Made by a program: the position numbers and the translations under genes. A stretch of 64,000 bases of DNA, from the NCBI GenBank assembly GCA_963723595.1, contig CAVRRQ010000003.1, positions 248,001 to 312,000 on the forward strand, read 5' to 3'. This document shows positions 62,857-64,000 of this stretch, piece by piece. The notes below the pieces were generated by a model. The model saw only the letters and a program-made list of their open reading frames with translations, ran no database searches and had not been told where the DNA came from. The number at the start of each line of letters is the position of its first letter. Within the stretch, counting starts at the first letter, position 1. Origin of the DNA: RYN-230 sp963723595 (GTDB taxonomy: Bacteria > Actinomycetota > Actinomycetes > Streptosporangiales > Streptosporangiaceae).

Positions 62857-64000
62857 GTGACCGCTGAGGCACCTGCCGGGCTGTCTGCGGACATAACGGG
62901 CCTGCCGGCCTGGACCCTGGACGAAGGCCAGCTGGGGGACCTGGAGCTGCTGCTGTCCGGCGCGCTGCTGCCGTTGCACCGGTTCATGACGGCCGCGGAG
63001 GCGGACTCGGTCACGGCGGGCGGGCGGCTGCCGGACGGCACGCCCTGGCCGGTCCCGGTGACGCTCGAGGTGCCGGCCAGCGGCATCAAGCCCGACGCGG
63101 GCAGGCTGCTGCTGCAGGACCCCGAGGGCACCCCGCTGGCCGTGCTCGATATCACGGACCGGACGCCGGCCGCCCCGGACCTGGTCCGGCTGGGCGGCCC
63201 GGTCACCGGGCTCCGTCCGCCGGAGCACGGGCCGTTCCGGCACCTGCGGCGGTCGCCCGCCGAGGTGCGGGACGAGCTCGCGGGCGGCCCGGTCCTCGCC
63301 TATGTCACCAGCGCGCCGCTGCACGGCCACCAGATCGGCCAGCTCCGGCACGCCGCCGGCCAGCTGAAGGCCCGGCTGCTGCTGCTGCCCATGGTGGCCG
63401 GCCCCGCGGAGATCGTGAGCCGCCCGGACGCCCTGGTGCGCACGGTGCAGGCCGCCGCCCGGCACCTGCCGCCGGGCACCCAGGTCATCCCGGTCCCGCT
63501 GCGGCCCTACCATGCCGCGGTCCACGACGAGCTGGCCCTGCGGGCGATCGTCGCGGCCTCGTACGGGGCGACCCATCTGCTGGCCGAGAAGCCGGTGGAG
63601 CCCGCCGGCCTCCCGGCCGGCGGGGGCGACGGCGGGACCCGCCCGGATCCGGTTATCCCGGTGCTCTCCCCCGGCGACTGGGCGTACGACCCGGCCGCCG
63701 AGGTCTGGCGGCCGCTGTCCCTGATCGAGGCGGGCACCGAGCGCACCGATCTGGCGTCCGGCGAGCTCGAGGACATGCTGGACCACGGGGTGGAGGTGCC
63801 CGCGTGGTTCACCCCGCCCGCGGTGGCCCAGGAACTGCGCCGGGCCCGGCCGCCCCGCCGCGAGCGGGGCCTGGTCATCTTCCTGACCGGCCTGTCGGGT
63901 TCCGGCAAGTCCACGCTGGCCCGCGCGCTCCGCGACGCGCTGAGCGAGCGGGGCGACCGGACCGTGTCCCTGCTGGACGGAGACCTGGTCCGGGCACTGC
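62857..64000 (+). CDS. Sulfate adenylyltransferase-like / adenylylsulfate kinase fusion, 3' end outside window
   Basis: A continuous frame from GTG 62857 (GGAGG 6 bp upstream; GTG 62851 also in frame) runs to the window edge, 381 codons. The first 320 residues resemble an ATP sulfurylase: LLLSGALLPLHRFMTAAEAD is the P-L-x-G-F-M region. But the nucleotide-binding Q-T-R-N-P-x-H motif is replaced by TSAPLHGHQ, so this domain may be inactive. From about residue 334 an APS kinase begins with P-loop FLTGLSGSGKSTLAR, followed by SLLDGDLVRAL. The gene probably makes PAPS for sulfation or sulfate assimilation. The C-terminal half of the kinase domain is missing. Confidence 0.85.
   Translation, partial: MTAEAPAGLSADITGLPAWTLDEGQLGDLELLLSGALLPLHRFMTAAEADSVTAGGRLPDGTPWPVPVTLEVPASGIKPDAGRLLLQDPEGTPLAVLDITDRTPAAPDLVRLGGPVTGLRPPEHGPFRHLRRSPAEVRDELAGGPVLAYVTSAPLHGHQIGQLRHAAGQLKARLLLLPMVAGPAEIVSRPDALVRTVQAAARHLPPGTQVIPVPLRPYHAAVHDELALRAIVAASYGATHLLAEKPVEPAGLPAGGGDGGTRPDPVIPVLSPGDWAYDPAAEVWRPLSLIEAGTERTDLASGELEDMLDHGVEVPAWFTPPAVAQELRRARPPRRERGLVIFLTGLSGSGKSTLARALRDALSERGDRTVSLLDGDLVRAL

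Overview
The window is high-GC actinobacterial chromosome. Third codon positions are almost all G or C. GTG starts, ATGA/GTGA gene overlaps and Tat/lipobox signals are common, and a mycothiol S-conjugate amidase gene (mca) is present, which marks the mycothiol-making Actinomycetia. Several blocks keep gene orders that I recall from Mycobacterium and Streptomyces: mfd-lipoprotein-mazG-eno-ftsB-DUF501-ppx, cbs with metB/cth and thiolase nearby, and greA divergent from mca. I cannot name the genus. No prophage, integrase, transposase or CRISPR array was seen.

Layout. 0-1.5 kb: start of a conserved hypothetical gene and an NlpC/P60 cell-wall hydrolase. 1.6-3.7 kb: a DUF255/thioredoxin-domain protein. 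3.8-7.8 kb: a zinc uptake operon (binding protein, ATPase, two permeases, Zur) behind a Zur-box-like palindrome. 7.8-9.8 kb: a BKACE-family enzyme and a secreted protein with a G1-peptidase-like domain and a 27-bp minisatellite. 10.1-18.1 kb: a sugar ABC transporter coupled to three enzymes of the oxidative L-fucose pathway (aldose dehydrogenase, lactonase, L-fuconate dehydratase) and a convergent FadR-type regulator. 18.3-20.5 kb: RecQ helicase with a phosphoribosyltransferase-like tail. 20.5-24.6 kb: an MMPL remnant, a DUF222/HNH protein, an aldo-keto reductase and a second, truncated aldo-keto reductase. 24.7-27.8 kb: a Tat-exported GH35 beta-galactosidase whose promoter carries the same operator-like word as the fucose operon. 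27.8-32.4 kb: rhodanese, SWIM protein and SNF2 helicase. 32.5-36.2 kb: acyl-CoA dehydrogenase, GNAT, mca locus and greA. 36.3-41.6 kb: DHA2 exporter with TetR, AsnC regulator with HPPD, and threonine dehydratase. 41.7-46.2 kb: MoxR ATPase with VWA partner and two membrane proteins. 46.3-51.1 kb: transsulfuration pair, thiolase, a DUF4287-like protein and a PPOX protein. 51.6 kb: an odd tRNA gene. 51.8-61.5 kb: UDG, ppx, DUF501, ftsB, eno, mazG, lipoprotein and mfd on one strand. 61.5-64 kb: a 32-bp minisatellite, a methyltransferase and a sulfurylase-like/APS kinase fusion cut by the window end.

Two features run through the whole window. First, at least a dozen conserved genes, including ilvA, mazG, ppx and znuC, carry single-base-type frameshifts inside otherwise well conserved proteins. 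Uncorrected indels in the assembly are the simplest explanation, and the affected genes are annotated as one gene each. Second, short tandem repeats (mostly 15 or 18 bp, also 9, 17, 27, 30 and 32 bp) sit at gene ends, linkers and promoters, and several frameshifts fall inside them.

The most interesting biology is the putative FadR-controlled L-fucose regulon. One 17-bp word, or a close variant, lies in the promoter of the transporter/catabolic operon, upstream of the regulator gene, and on the -10 box of the distant GH35 beta-galactosidase gene. This suggests a depolymerise-import-oxidise system for a fucose- and galactose-containing glycan.
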